From NCBI RefSeq assembly GCF_000176035.2, contig NC_015675.1:4964001-5028000 (forward strand): 64,000 bases of DNA. The letters run 5' to 3'. The stretch is from Mesorhizobium opportunistum WSM2075. GTDB taxonomy: Bacteria; Pseudomonadota; Alphaproteobacteria; Rhizobiales; Rhizobiaceae. Both the position numbers and the translations under genes were made by a program. Positions 37,888 to 47,027 of this stretch are shown in pieces. Under the pieces are notes generated by a model. That model saw only the letters and a program-made list of their open reading frames with translations. It ran no database searches and was not told where the DNA came from. Positions within the stretch are counted from its first letter, which is position 1. Every line of letters begins with the position of its first letter.

Positions 37888-38979
37888 TCAGGTCCGGAGC
37901 GCAACCTGGTGCGGCAGGGGGTAAGCACCCTTGGTGCCGCGCCAGTGAGCGGCGGCGAAGCCCAGCACGACCAGCGCAAAACCCTGGTGCGTCAGCGCCA
38001 TATGCAGCGGCACCTGCATCAGCAGCGTGCCGATGCCGATCGAGGCCTGCACCAGCACCAGCACAAACAGCAGCGTCGCGCGGCGCGCATGGGTCGACCC
38101 GGGCAGCCGCCGACGCGTCGCGATCATGTGCCAGAGCGCGACGACGAAGACCGTGTAGGCGCCCAGACGATGGACGAACTGCACCGTCTTCGGGCTCTCG
38201 AAGAAATTGCGCCATGCCGGCTCGAGGATCAGCAGATCGCCCGGGATGATCCTGCCGTCCATCAGCGGCCAGGTGTTGTAGCTCATGCCGGCGTCGAGGC
38301 CGGCGACCAGGCCGCCGAGATAGATCTGGATCAGCGCCAACAGTACGATGAAGCCGGCCAGGCGCTGCGTCGAGCGATCGGCGGCGGGTTCGGAATGCGG
38401 CGCCAGTCCACGCGCCACGACCATGGTGGCGGTGAAGATCAGCGCTGCCAGCGTCAGGTGCGTCGCCAGCCTGTACTGGCTCACCGACACGCGGTCGACC
38501 AGGCCCGAGGCCACCATCCACCAGCCGATGGCGCCCTGCAAACCGCCGAGGAGCAGAATCCCGACCAGTTTGGGTCCGAGGCCGCGCTCGATGCGGCGCG
38601 TCGCCCAGAAGGCCAGCAGCGGCACGGCAAAGACCAGGCCGACGCTGCGTGCCAGCAGGCGATGTGCCCATTCCCACCAGAAGATCGACTTGAACGCCTC
38701 GATGCTCATGCCCTTGTTGAGCTCGGTGTATTGGGGGATCTGCTGGTAGCGCTGGAATTCCTCTTGCCACTCGGCATCGTTGAGCGGCGGAATGACGCCA
38801 TGGATCGGCTGCCATTGCGTGATCGATAGGCCGGACTCGGTAAGCCGGGTGGCGCCGCCGACCAGCACCAGCGCGAACAACACCAGAAGCACGACATAAA
38901 GCCAGCCGCGCAGCAGTGCGCGGTTGTGCAGGTCGCGGTCGCGGGCCACGTACGGCGCGGCGGCTGAAATGGCAGCCAT
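37888..38979 (-). CDS. ctaA: Heme A synthase
   Basis: A 363-residue inner-membrane protein with eight helices that oxidises heme O to heme A for cytochrome oxidase. Heme-ligand His are seen in [28 protein letters not shown] and MALTHQGFA, in the usual even-helix positions. Length is typical of the alphaproteobacterial type without the Cys loop pair. It is alone on the minus strand; 166 bases between it and the kinase gene hold nothing obvious. Confidence 0.94.
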   Translation of the reverse strand: MAAISAAAPYVARDRDLHNRALLRGWLYVVLLVLFALVLVGGATRLTESGLSITQWQPIHGVIPPLNDAEWQEEFQRYQQIPQYTELNKGMSIEAFKSIFWWEWAHRLLARSVGLVFAVPLLAFWATRRIERGLGPKLVGILLLGGLQGAIGWWMVASGLVDRVSVSQYRLATHLTLAALIFTATMVVARGLAPHSEPAADRSTQRLAGFIVLLALIQIYLGGLVAGLDAGMSYNTWPLMDGRIIPGDLLILEPAWRNFFESPKTVQFVHRLGAYTVFVVALWHMIATRRRLPGSTHARRATLLFVLVLVQASIGIGTLLMQVPLHMALTHQGFALVVLGFAAAHWRGTKGAYPLPHQVALRT

Positions 38980-39131
38980 GATCTATTCCCGGCAGGTTGA
39001 GGTCGCGGATTGGTGGACCATCGTACCCGTGCTGGCAAGACCGTCCGGCGCGGCACGCCGTCGCGCCGTCCGCCGCGGGTTGCGCGTGCCCCGCGTTCGG
39101 CTTAAGCGAGTGCGATCAACGAGGCCAAGCC

Positions 39132-39347
39132 ATGCCCATTCGCCTGAAAAAGCTGATCGGAATGTTCCTGCTGGTGGCACTGGTCATCATCTATGCGCTG
39201 GTCGCCTCGATCTTCGCGGTCGCCCGGCTGTCGGAGTCCGGTGCGCTGGTGCAGTTCCTGTTCTTCCTGCTCAGCGGCCTGCTGTGGGTGCTGCCGGCGA
39301 TGGGCATCATCAAATGGCTGATGCTGGAGCCGCGGGCCAAGCGCTGA
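39132..39347 (+). CDS. DUF2842-type small membrane protein
   Basis: A 71-residue protein with two transmembrane helices (about 8-31 and 40-61) linked by a short ARLSESGALVQ loop, and a basic C-terminus (LEPRAKR). The pattern MPIRLKKLIG... SGLLWVLPAMGIIKWLM matches my memory of the DUF2842 family, conserved in alphaproteobacteria and unknown in function. ATG 39132; the earlier frame from 38997 crosses the ctaA upstream region. Divergent from ctaA, which may share its control region. Confidence 0.8.
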   Translation: MPIRLKKLIGMFLLVALVIIYALVASIFAVARLSESGALVQFLFFLLSGLLWVLPAMGIIKWLMLEPRAKR

Positions 39348-39376
39348 GCTTTGGCCTGGCCTAGCCAGATAATCCG

Positions 39377-40435
39377 TCAGATTGTCACGACCATCTTGCC
39401 GGCATTGGCGAGCGGCGTTGTCACGCCCGACAGCATGGTGCGGATATGAGCGAGGCTCTGGTAGCGGCCATTGACCGAGAGGCGCGGCAAGGCATGCAGG
39501 AAGCCGGCGTGCTCGGCGCGCAGCACGCCGTGGCGGGTCGTCACCGCGGAGGCATAGCCGGCATCACGGGCAAAGCCCACCTCGCGGCAGCCGACGGCAC
39601 TGGCATAGCCATAGGGGTAGGCGAAATGACGGGGCTCGGCGCCAAGCTCAGCCCGCAACATGTCCTTCACAGCGCCGATCTCCTGCCGTGCGCCGGCCTC
39701 GGAAAGCCGCTTCAGATTGCTGTGATTGATGGTGTGGGCACCGATCGTCACCAGCGGGTGCGCCGCGATGGTGCGGATCTCATCCCAGTTCATCAGCGTG
39801 CGCCGGCGTGAGGCATCCACGTCGATGCCATTTGCACTGGCCAGTTCGCGCAGCACGGTCCGCAAGTCTTCCTCGCGAACTTCGGTGGTGAAGTAGGTGT
39901 GCAGCCGGGCGATGGCCTGGTGTTTCCTGGCGGGGGTCTTGCAATCGATCAGCACCGGGCCGTTCGAGGTCGTCAGGGTCAGGCGGTCGGACGCGTTGAC
40001 GATGTCCTCGACCACATCCCACCACAGATCGGCGGTGCCGTCGATCAACCCGGGTGCGACATAGATGGTGATCGGCGCGCCGTGCTTTTCCAGCACCGGC
40101 AGAGCCTCGGTCAAATTGTCCCGGTACGCGTCGTCGGCGGTGATGGTGGCGAACCGGCCACCCTTGCCGCCTGCCTTGATGCGCTCGATCGCCTCGTCCA
40201 TCGAGACGAAGGCATAGCCGCCCGCCTTCATGTCGGCGATCATGGCGTCGAGGAAGCTGGGCGAGATGTTGAGGTGCCGGTTAACGCTATCGGGCTTTTC
40301 CGGCGTCGCCGTCACGCGGTGCAGCATCAGGATGGCGCCGATGCCGCCGACAAACGGCCTGGCCAGCGGTGCGAGGCCGGTATAGCGGGCGACGTTGAGC
40401 GCCAGTTTCCGGATTGCCTCCCCGCCGTCGATCAT
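39377..40435 (-). CDS. Polysaccharide deacetylase (NodB-fold)
   Basis: A 352-residue protein with the NodB homology barrel. Metal triad: D102 (ITADDAYRDN, first Asp the likely base), H233 and H237 (GAHTINHSNL). LMLHRV near 37-42 and YPYGYASAVG later are family motifs. No signal peptide is evident, so it probably acts on glycan precursors in the cytoplasm or at the membrane. It opens the exopolysaccharide cluster and is divergent from the FemAB-like gene at 40526. Substrate would be an N- or O-acetylated sugar; inferred from context. Confidence 0.86.
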   Translation of the reverse strand: MIDGGEAIRKLALNVARYTGLAPLARPFVGGIGAILMLHRVTATPEKPDSVNRHLNISPSFLDAMIADMKAGGYAFVSMDEAIERIKAGGKGGRFATITADDAYRDNLTEALPVLEKHGAPITIYVAPGLIDGTADLWWDVVEDIVNASDRLTLTTSNGPVLIDCKTPARKHQAIARLHTYFTTEVREEDLRTVLRELASANGIDVDASRRRTLMNWDEIRTIAAHPLVTIGAHTINHSNLKRLSEAGARQEIGAVKDMLRAELGAEPRHFAYPYGYASAVGCREVGFARDAGYASAVTTRHGVLRAEHAGFLHALPRLSVNGRYQSLAHIRTMLSGVTTPLANAGKMVVTI

Positions 40436-40525
40436 TCATTCACCTTTTGCGCCTAGGCTGATCCAAGCACAGAATACGCCTGAGCGAACCCCAAATCGGG
40501 ATCAATACGCCCTAAGGATTGAGGT

Positions 40526-41755
40526 ATGGTTGACGCATCGGCGTCATTTGAGGGCAATCGGCTCACGGCGACCGAAGCCTCGTCACGGGCCCTGCCGAAA
40601 GATGCCGCCGGGCTGTCTGTTTGCGTTGCCGCCGCCGAGGGGCTCGCGGCCTATGCGGCGTTCTGCCGCTCTGCGCTCTGCGCTCCGGCACAGGGCGCTA
40701 TATGGACCCTGAACTGGGCCACGCAGGTCAGGCCAGATCCGATCGTCGCGACGCTCGCTCTCGGAGGCAAACCGGTCCTGGCGTTGGCGCTGGAAGTGAC
40801 CCGCCGCGGCCCGTTCCGGGTCGCCCGTTTCATGGGCGGCCGACACGCCAATGGCAATTTTGCCGCCGCAGACCCGCAATGGCTGGCCAAGGCGGATGTC
40901 GCGGCCATCCGGACGTTGCTTGCCGCCATCGCCAGGGCGCGCCCCGACATCGATCTCATCGCGCTGGAACGACTGTTGCCCGACCTCGACGGCATCGCCA
41001 ATCCCTTCGCATCGCTCGATCATTTTGCCAGCCCCAACCTTGCGCTGGCCGTCGATCTCGACGGCGGCTTCGACGCGTTGCTGGCGCGTGCGAGCGGCAA
41101 GCGCAAACGCAAGAAGCATCGTTCGCAGACACGCAAGTTCGAGGCCGTCGGCAGCCATCGGCGCATCACGGCCGCCACACCGGAAGAGGTGAACAGGCTG
41201 CTCGACGCCTTCTTCGAGATGAAGGAATCCCGCTTCCGCAAGATGGGCATTGCCAACGTCTTCGGCGACGACCACACGCGCGCTTTCTTCCGGGCATTGT
41301 TCGGCCAGGCCCTGGCCGAACAAAAACCCTCCTTCGTGCTGCACGGGCTAGAGGTTGCCGGCAGGCTGCGCGCCGTCACCGGATCCAGCTTTTCGGGCAA
41401 ACGTGTGATCTGTGAATTCGGGGCGATCTCCGAGGACGATCTCGCTCACACCAGTCCCGGCGACTTCCTGTTCTTCAACAACATCCAAGAAGCCTGCGAG
41501 ACCGGCTTTGAGGTCTATGATTTCTCGGTCGGCGACGAGCCCTACAAGCGGCTATGGTGCGATATCGAAACCCGGCATTTCGAGGTGCTGGTCCCGCTGA
41601 CGCTGAAGGGCCGCGCGCTGGCGCTGGCGCTTCGCCAGGGCACGCGGCTGAAGGCTTTTATCAAGAACAGCCCGATGGTCTGGAAGCTGACCAAGATGCT
41701 GCGCCGCAAGGCCGCTGGACAGCCGGCCCCCGCCCCCGCCGAAGACGACAACTAG
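40526..41755 (+). CDS. FemAB/CelD-like GNAT-fold protein
   Basis: A 409-residue cytoplasmic protein with two related acyltransferase-like halves, like the CelD/BcsL proteins found with rhizobial polysaccharide genes. The second half has the DUF-type pattern EEVNRLLDAFFEMKESRFRKMG and later VYDFSVGDEPYKRLW. A very basic patch KRKRKKHRSQTRK (residues about 193-205) sits between the halves. Likely transfers an acyl or aminoacyl group to a sugar or lipid carrier. Start ATG 40526 is clear. Divergent from the deacetylase, and 116 bases before the GNAT gene. Confidence 0.82.
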   Translation: MVDASASFEGNRLTATEASSRALPKDAAGLSVCVAAAEGLAAYAAFCRSALCAPAQGAIWTLNWATQVRPDPIVATLALGGKPVLALALEVTRRGPFRVARFMGGRHANGNFAAADPQWLAKADVAAIRTLLAAIARARPDIDLIALERLLPDLDGIANPFASLDHFASPNLALAVDLDGGFDALLARASGKRKRKKHRSQTRKFEAVGSHRRITAATPEEVNRLLDAFFEMKESRFRKMGIANVFGDDHTRAFFRALFGQALAEQKPSFVLHGLEVAGRLRAVTGSSFSGKRVICEFGAISEDDLAHTSPGDFLFFNNIQEACETGFEVYDFSVGDEPYKRLWCDIETRHFEVLVPLTLKGRALALALRQGTRLKAFIKNSPMVWKLTKMLRRKAAGQPAPAPAEDDN

Positions 41756-41871
41756 GCCTTGCCGCGGCTTGCTTTCGGCAGGCCTCGACCTCGAAGCGCG
41801 GCGCCGATGCAAGCGACTGGCCAAGACCGGTCATCTCTGCTGAAATCCTTCGACCACAACCTCGCTGCGAA

Positions 41872-42717
41872 ATGAGCATCATGAAGCCGACCATGCGCGC
41901 GCTGTCGCTTGAAGAACTGGCCGTCCTCGTCGACTGGGCAGCTGCCGAGGGCTGGAATCCCGGCCTTGAAGATGCCGCGATGTTCCAGCCAGCGGATCCG
42001 GAGGGGTTCATCGGTGCCTTTGTCGGCAACGAAATGGTCGCCGCGATCTCGGCTGTGGCCTATGGGCACGATTTCGGTTTCATCGGTCTCTACATCTGCC
42101 GTCCGGACATGCGCGGCAAGGGTTACGGCAAGATGGTGTGGACCGCGGGCATGGACCGGCTGGCCGGGCGCACCATCGGGCTCGATGGCGTCGAGGAGCA
42201 GCAGGCCAACTACCAGAGCAAGGGATTCACGCCGGCCTACGAAACCGTCCGCTACAGCGGGCGCCCCGCAGCCGCGCCCATCGGCGCCGAGCGGCCTCGC
42301 ATGGTGACGGCGCAACTGATGCCCGACATCATCGCCTATGACGCACTTTGCTTTCCCGCATCCCGGAGTTCCTTCCTGCGGCGATGGGTGCAGCCGCCGC
42401 ACCATGCGCTGGCGGCGATCACGCCGCGGGGAATGGCGGGTTATGCGGTGGCGCGATCCTGCCGCAGCGGCTTCAAGATCGGCCCGCTTTTCGCCGACGA
42501 CATGCAGACCGCGGTCGGATTGCTCGAGGAACTGGCGAGCGCGTGCGAGGGTGGCGACCTGAACATCGACGTACCGGCCACCCAGGTGGATTTCATCGCG
42601 GCACTCGGCGCGGCGGGTTTCTCACCGACCTTCTCCACCACCCGCATGTACAAAGGACCGCCGCCGAAGCTCGACGCCAACAGGATATTCGGCGTGACAA
42701 CGCTTGAACTCGGATAG
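41872..42717 (+). CDS. Tandem GNAT acetyltransferase
   Basis: A 281-residue protein with an N-terminal GNAT domain (acetyl-CoA loop RPDMRGKGYGKM near 76-87) and a C-terminal half that repeats the fold more loosely, a layout seen in YitI-like proteins. ATG 41872 (MSIMKPTMR) is taken; a second ATG three codons in is possible, and the ribosome binding site is weak. The longer frame from 41554 overlaps the previous gene and is rejected. It may modify a sugar nucleotide of the exopolysaccharide pathway, but position is the only link. Confidence 0.83.
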   Translation: MSIMKPTMRALSLEELAVLVDWAAAEGWNPGLEDAAMFQPADPEGFIGAFVGNEMVAAISAVAYGHDFGFIGLYICRPDMRGKGYGKMVWTAGMDRLAGRTIGLDGVEEQQANYQSKGFTPAYETVRYSGRPAAAPIGAERPRMVTAQLMPDIIAYDALCFPASRSSFLRRWVQPPHHALAAITPRGMAGYAVARSCRSGFKIGPLFADDMQTAVGLLEELASACEGGDLNIDVPATQVDFIAALGAAGFSPTFSTTRMYKGPPPKLDANRIFGVTTLELG

Positions 42718-42747
42718 GCCGAAGCCTGCCTCTGGACAGCGGTTCCT

Positions 42748-44976
42748 TCAGGCGGCGGAACGGCGTCCCGGGGTGCCCGGCGGTTCGTGACCAAGCGGCG
42801 TCACCAGCGTCACGTCCGGGTAGCCGTTCTCGATCAGCTTGACCGCGGCCTGCGCTACCTCGTCGTCCGGCTCCAGCATGGACAGGAACACCTCGGTGGC
42901 ATCGCCGCCCAGACGGCTGATGCCTTGTGCGTCGGCCGGTCCGCATTCGACCACCACCAGATCGTAGGCCGTGGTCAGCGACTGCATGATGATCGGCAGC
43001 CTGTCGGCGGCGCGCATGGCGCGGACCGGATCGGCGGTGCCGACGGGAATGACGTGGCAGTCGGAATAGAGATCGGCATGGATCACGTCGCTGAACTGCG
43101 CCTGCGAAGCCAGCAGATCGGTGATGCCGGGGAAAAGCCCGCTGTCCAGCATCGGCCGCGAGGCGGCGCCCGAGGCGGTAAGGTCGAGCAGCAGGACGCG
43201 CAAGCCGGCGTCGGAAACCTCGCGCGCCACCAGGATCGCCGATGCGGCGGCCTCGTCGCCTTCGGGCGAAACGAATATGGCGCGCGCGGCTCCGCTCGCG
43301 ATCAGCTTTTCAGCCGCCTTCTCGATGTCGATCTCGCCGAGCACCGATCGTGGCCGCCGAACCTCCGTGACGGGCTCGGCTTCGGGCTCGGATTCGGCGA
43401 CAGGCTCGGCAGTTGGCCGCGCCTCCGGATCCGAGATCGTTTCGGGAGGCCATGGTGTCTCGGCGGCACGGTTGGCGGGCTCGCTGGGGATTAGCGGTTC
43501 CAGGCGGCCGGATGGCTCGGAGCGAGCCGTCGCCGGCATCGCCACCTCATCGATCGGCTCGAAACGGGCGCCACTGGCCGGGCGCATGGCGCGGCCCGAA
43601 AAGAGTTCCTGCAACAGCGTGAGCACCGCCATCAGCAGCAGCGAGGCCGCGAAGGCAGCGCCGACGATCGGCCCGATCTTGGGGAAATAGGCTTCCGAAG
43701 GCACCGAGGCCTTCGAGACGATCCTGGCGTCGACCGGCAGATATTTGCGATCCTGGCGCGAAGCCGCTTCGCGGTAATTGGTCAGATAAAGTTCGAGTTG
43801 CTGGCGCTTGGCCGCCGCATCGCGCTGCAATGCGTCGAGATCGACCTGCTGTTCGCCGGCCTGGGCCGACGCCGCCTTCAACGTGTTGACGTCGGCGACA
43901 AGCTGGCTCTCGCGGGCCTTGGCGGTCTCGGCCTGCATCAACAGGCCCTTCATCACCTTCTGCGCCTCGCTGCGGATCTGTGCGTCGAGATCGGACAGCT
44001 GCGATTTCAGTGCGCGAATGCGCGGATGATTGTCGAGCAGCGTCGTCGACAGATCGGCGATGTTGGTGCGCAGTTCGACCTGACGCTCGCGCAGACGCTG
44101 GATCAGGTTGGATGACAGAACTTCCGGCACCGCGTCCAGCGAGCCGCCATTCTGCAGCGCTTTGCGTACACCGTCGGCTGTCGCTTCGGCCGCGGCGCGA
44201 TTGGCGCGCACTTTCGACAGTTCGCTCGACAATTCCGAAAGCTGCTGGGTGGCGAGCACCGAATTGTTGCCGCCCATCAAAAGATCGGACTGCGCGCGAT
44301 AGGCCGCGACCTTCGCCTCGGCATCCTTGACTTGCCGCTGCAGGTCGGCGATCTCCGGCGCCAGGAAGTCGGCGGCGGCGTTGTTCGATTCGAGCTTTGC
44401 CGCGCCTTGGCCGGCAATATAGGCGGCAGCAATGTCGTCGGGTATGGCGGCCGCGAGCTTTGGATCTTCCGATGAGAACTCGATGGCGATGATACGGGTC
44501 TTCTCGACGCCATAGACGTTGAGCTTCTCGTGCATTTTCTTGAGCACGCGCTCTTCCGTCGGAATTTCCATCGGATCGCTTTTCAGTCCGACCAGGACCA
44601 AAAGGCGGCTCAGCGGCGACATGTCGAGCGCATCGTTGAACTCGGGCAGTTTCTCCAGGCCAAGCTTCTGCGCCACCTGCTTGAGGATTTCGTTGGAGGA
44701 AATGATCTGGACCTGCGTGGCGACGCCCTGTTCATCGAGAATCGGCTTGTCGGTGTCGCTGTTGTTGCTGGCCGGCCGCGTGTATACGGATTCGCGCGGC
44801 ACGATCTCCACCTGCGTCTCCGCCTTATAGTGCCGGGTTGCCAGCGACGCCAAAGCGAAGGCCAGCCCCGTCACCACCAGAACGACAAGCACTGTGCGCA
44901 GCCAACGCCTCGCCAGGCTGGCGAAGAGCTGCTTGAGGTCAACATCGACATCTGCGGCCGCGGACTGAACGGACAT
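42748..44976 (-). CDS. Wzc/ExoP-like chain-length protein with degenerate kinase domain
   Basis: A 742-residue inner-membrane polysaccharide co-polymerase. N-terminal Wzz domain with TM1 about 29-46, a long periplasmic coiled-coil region (about 180-400), TM2 about 433-455, then a Pro/Glu-rich linker (about 470-540) and a bacterial tyrosine-kinase-like domain. In that domain the Walker A place reads FVSPEGDEAAASA (about 563-577) with no GK[ST], and Walker B reads DLVVVECGP; the Tyr-rich tail of active kinases is missing. It therefore likely sets chain length without kinase activity. Faces the Wza-like gene. Confidence 0.88.
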   Translation of the reverse strand: MSVQSAAADVDVDLKQLFASLARRWLRTVLVVLVVTGLAFALASLATRHYKAETQVEIVPRESVYTRPASNNSDTDKPILDEQGVATQVQIISSNEILKQVAQKLGLEKLPEFNDALDMSPLSRLLVLVGLKSDPMEIPTEERVLKKMHEKLNVYGVEKTRIIAIEFSSEDPKLAAAIPDDIAAAYIAGQGAAKLESNNAAADFLAPEIADLQRQVKDAEAKVAAYRAQSDLLMGGNNSVLATQQLSELSSELSKVRANRAAAEATADGVRKALQNGGSLDAVPEVLSSNLIQRLRERQVELRTNIADLSTTLLDNHPRIRALKSQLSDLDAQIRSEAQKVMKGLLMQAETAKARESQLVADVNTLKAASAQAGEQQVDLDALQRDAAAKRQQLELYLTNYREAASRQDRKYLPVDARIVSKASVPSEAYFPKIGPIVGAAFAASLLLMAVLTLLQELFSGRAMRPASGARFEPIDEVAMPATARSEPSGRLEPLIPSEPANRAAETPWPPETISDPEARPTAEPVAESEPEAEPVTEVRRPRSVLGEIDIEKAAEKLIASGAARAIFVSPEGDEAAASAILVAREVSDAGLRVLLLDLTASGAASRPMLDSGLFPGITDLLASQAQFSDVIHADLYSDCHVIPVGTADPVRAMRAADRLPIIMQSLTTAYDLVVVECGPADAQGISRLGGDATEVFLSMLEPDDEVAQAAVKLIENGYPDVTLVTPLGHEPPGTPGRRSAA

Positions 44977-45234
44977 GCATCCCTACTCCGAAACTGGGTC
45001 AGGATGCACCGTAAACAACTATGGTAACTCAGCCGTTAAGACCAAGGTAAGCTCTCGTTAGGACTTGCTGGCGAGCGGCAAGAAAAAAACGATAAAATAC
45101 CAAAATCCTTGCCGGCGCGGACGGTATCGGCCGGCTCCTTTACCGGCCATTAACCCTAACAGGATGATAACGAGCCTTGATATCAGATGTTTGCTGCGAC
45201 GCCGCAGCGGCCAGTCGAAGGTACGTGTCCGGTC
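44977..45234. promoter_or_regulatory. Divergent control region of the export genes
   Basis: 258 bases between the Wzc-like and Wza-like genes. GGCCGG (45129-45134) and CCGGCC (45143-45148) form an inverted pair with an 8-base spacer. AT-rich blocks near 45010-45110 could hold promoters; no clear -35/-10 pair is called. Confidence 0.4.
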
Positions 45235-45798
45235 ATGAAAAGCACTGCTTCCCTCTTTCGCGCGCTGCTTGCCGTATCGATGCTTGCCGGCTGCTCCAGC
45301 TACCGGCCGACACCGGCAGCCTTCCACGAGGTCCTCGACCAACCCTATCGTCTCGGCGCCGGCGACCGCGTCCGCGTCACGGTGTTCGAACAGGACGGGC
45401 TGACCAACACCTACAGCGTCGACCAGTCCGGCTATCTCTCTTTCCCGCTTGTCGGCGCCATACCCGCCCGTGGCCACACCGCACAGCAGATGGAAAAGGA
45501 GATCGCCGACAAGTTGCGGCAAGGCTACCTTCGCGATCCCGATGTCTCCGTCGAGATCGATCGCTACCGGCCGATCTTCGTCATGGGCGAGGTGGGCGCC
45601 GCCGGCCAGTATTCCTATGTGCCCGGCCTGACGGTGCAGAAGGCCATCGCCATTGCCGGAGGCTTCACACCGCGCGCCAACCAGGAGAGCGTCGACGTCA
45701 CCCGCGACATCAATGGCAAGGTGATGACCGGCCGCGTGGTCACCTCGGATCCACTGCTGCCCGGAGATACCGTCTACGTCCGCGAACGCCTGTTCTGA
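45235..45798 (+). CDS. Polysaccharide export lipoprotein (Wza/GumB-like)
   Basis: A 187-residue lipoprotein: lipobox VSMLAGC with lipidated C20. The mature protein has the polysaccharide-export domain (YRLGAGDRVRVTVFEQDGL...) followed by one SLBB-type domain (PIFVMGEVGAAGQYSYVPGLTV). It would form the outer-membrane channel with the Wzc-like protein. ATG 45235 is chosen to give a proper signal; an ATG at 45187 would put 16 odd residues in front. Shorter than E. coli Wza, like rhizobial ExoF-type and GumB proteins. Confidence 0.9.
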   Translation: MKSTASLFRALLAVSMLAGCSSYRPTPAAFHEVLDQPYRLGAGDRVRVTVFEQDGLTNTYSVDQSGYLSFPLVGAIPARGHTAQQMEKEIADKLRQGYLRDPDVSVEIDRYRPIFVMGEVGAAGQYSYVPGLTVQKAIAIAGGFTPRANQESVDVTRDINGKVMTGRVVTSDPLLPGDTVYVRERLF

Positions 45799-45808
45799 CC
45801 GGCACCAC

Positions 45809-46939
45809 GTGGCGGACAAGCTCAGGATCGTCCACTGCTTTCGTTCACCCGTCGGAGGAATTTTCCGGCATGTGCGCGACCTGACCGAAGCCCAGGTCGC
45901 CGCCGGTCATGCGGTCGGCATCGTCTGCGATTCGACGACGGGCGGCGAATTCGAGGAGCGCCTGTTCGAGCAGATGAAGGACGTGCTGGCGCTCGGCATC
46001 CATCGCACGCCAATGCAGCGCCATGTCGGCCTGGGCGACCTCGCCTCGGCCCGGCGCACCTACAGGATCATCAAGGAATTGCAGCCGAACGTTCTGCACG
46101 GGCATGGCGCCAAGGGTGGTGCCTATGCCCGTCTGTTCGGCTCATTGTTGCGGGTATCAAGGTCTCGCGTAGCCCGCCTTTATTCGCCGCATGGCGGCTC
46201 TCTCCACTATGACGAGAGCACCGTCACCGGAAAGCTGTTCTTCGCGCTCGAGCGCATCATGGCGCGCTTCACCGATTGCCTGTTGTTCGTCTCCGACTAC
46301 GAGCGGCTGACCTATCGCAGGAAGGTCGGCGAGCCGCCGATCCCGAACACGCTGGCCTACAATGGACTTCGCGCCACCGAATTCGAGCCGGTTGTCCCCA
46401 GCGCCGACGCGGCGGACCTGCTCTATATCGGCATGATGCGGGACCTCAAGGGACCCGACATCTTCATCGATGCCCTGGCCCTCGCCGGGCCCCGGCTCGG
46501 CCGCGCACTGAGCGCGGTGATGGTGGGCGACGGCGACGACCTGCCGCGCTACCAAGCACAGGTGAAGCGTCTCGGTCTTGAAGGCCACGTCCGTTTCCTG
46601 CCGCCGATGCCGGCCCGGGAGGCGTTTGGGCTGGCGGCGCTCGTCGTGGTTCCCTCGCGCGCCGAAGCCATGCCATACATCGTGCTGGAAACGCTTGCCG
46701 CGGCAAGACCCATGATCGCGACCTCCGTCGGCGGCATACCGGAGATTTTCGGTTCAAACTCCCCTGCCCTGATCCGACCCGACCCGACCGAACTCGCCGA
46801 CAAGATGAGCCAGGCGCTGACCGATCTCGCCGCCTACAGCAAGCTGATGCCCGACGATGCCAGCCTCAGGGCGCGCTTCGGCGCCGACGTCATGGCCGCC
46901 GAAATCGAGAAGGCCTACTTCGCCGCGCTCGACAGATAG
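45809..46939 (+). CDS. GT4-family glycosyltransferase
   Basis: A 376-residue cytoplasmic glycosyltransferase of the GT-B fold. The N-terminal glycine loop is CFRSPVGGIFRHV; the C-terminal nucleotide-sugar site reads VVPSRAEAMPYIVLETLAA (the E-x7-E motif) and YIGMMRDLKGPDIFIDAL. GTG at 45809 starts 10 bases after the lipoprotein stop, so the genes are cotranscribed. It likely adds one sugar of the exopolysaccharide repeat. Donor and linkage unknown. Confidence 0.9.
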   Translation: MADKLRIVHCFRSPVGGIFRHVRDLTEAQVAAGHAVGIVCDSTTGGEFEERLFEQMKDVLALGIHRTPMQRHVGLGDLASARRTYRIIKELQPNVLHGHGAKGGAYARLFGSLLRVSRSRVARLYSPHGGSLHYDESTVTGKLFFALERIMARFTDCLLFVSDYERLTYRRKVGEPPIPNTLAYNGLRATEFEPVVPSADAADLLYIGMMRDLKGPDIFIDALALAGPRLGRALSAVMVGDGDDLPRYQAQVKRLGLEGHVRFLPPMPAREAFGLAALVVVPSRAEAMPYIVLETLAAARPMIATSVGGIPEIFGSNSPALIRPDPTELADKMSQALTDLAAYSKLMPDDASLRARFGADVMAAEIEKAYFAALDR

Positions 46940-47027
46940 CCCCAGGCCCTTCCAAAGCCACGCGTTGTTTCAAGGGTTTCTTAGCTCTCTTTTGCTAATC
47001 ACCCTGGGGAAGCTTGCGGACTGTTCC

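Noticed and set aside
34872..37979. A continuous minus-strand open frame of over 1000 codons
   Set aside because: It lies antisense to speB, argC and the APH-type kinase, which have clear motifs and starts. Arg/Gly/Ala-rich composition shows it is a by-product of GC-rich third positions.
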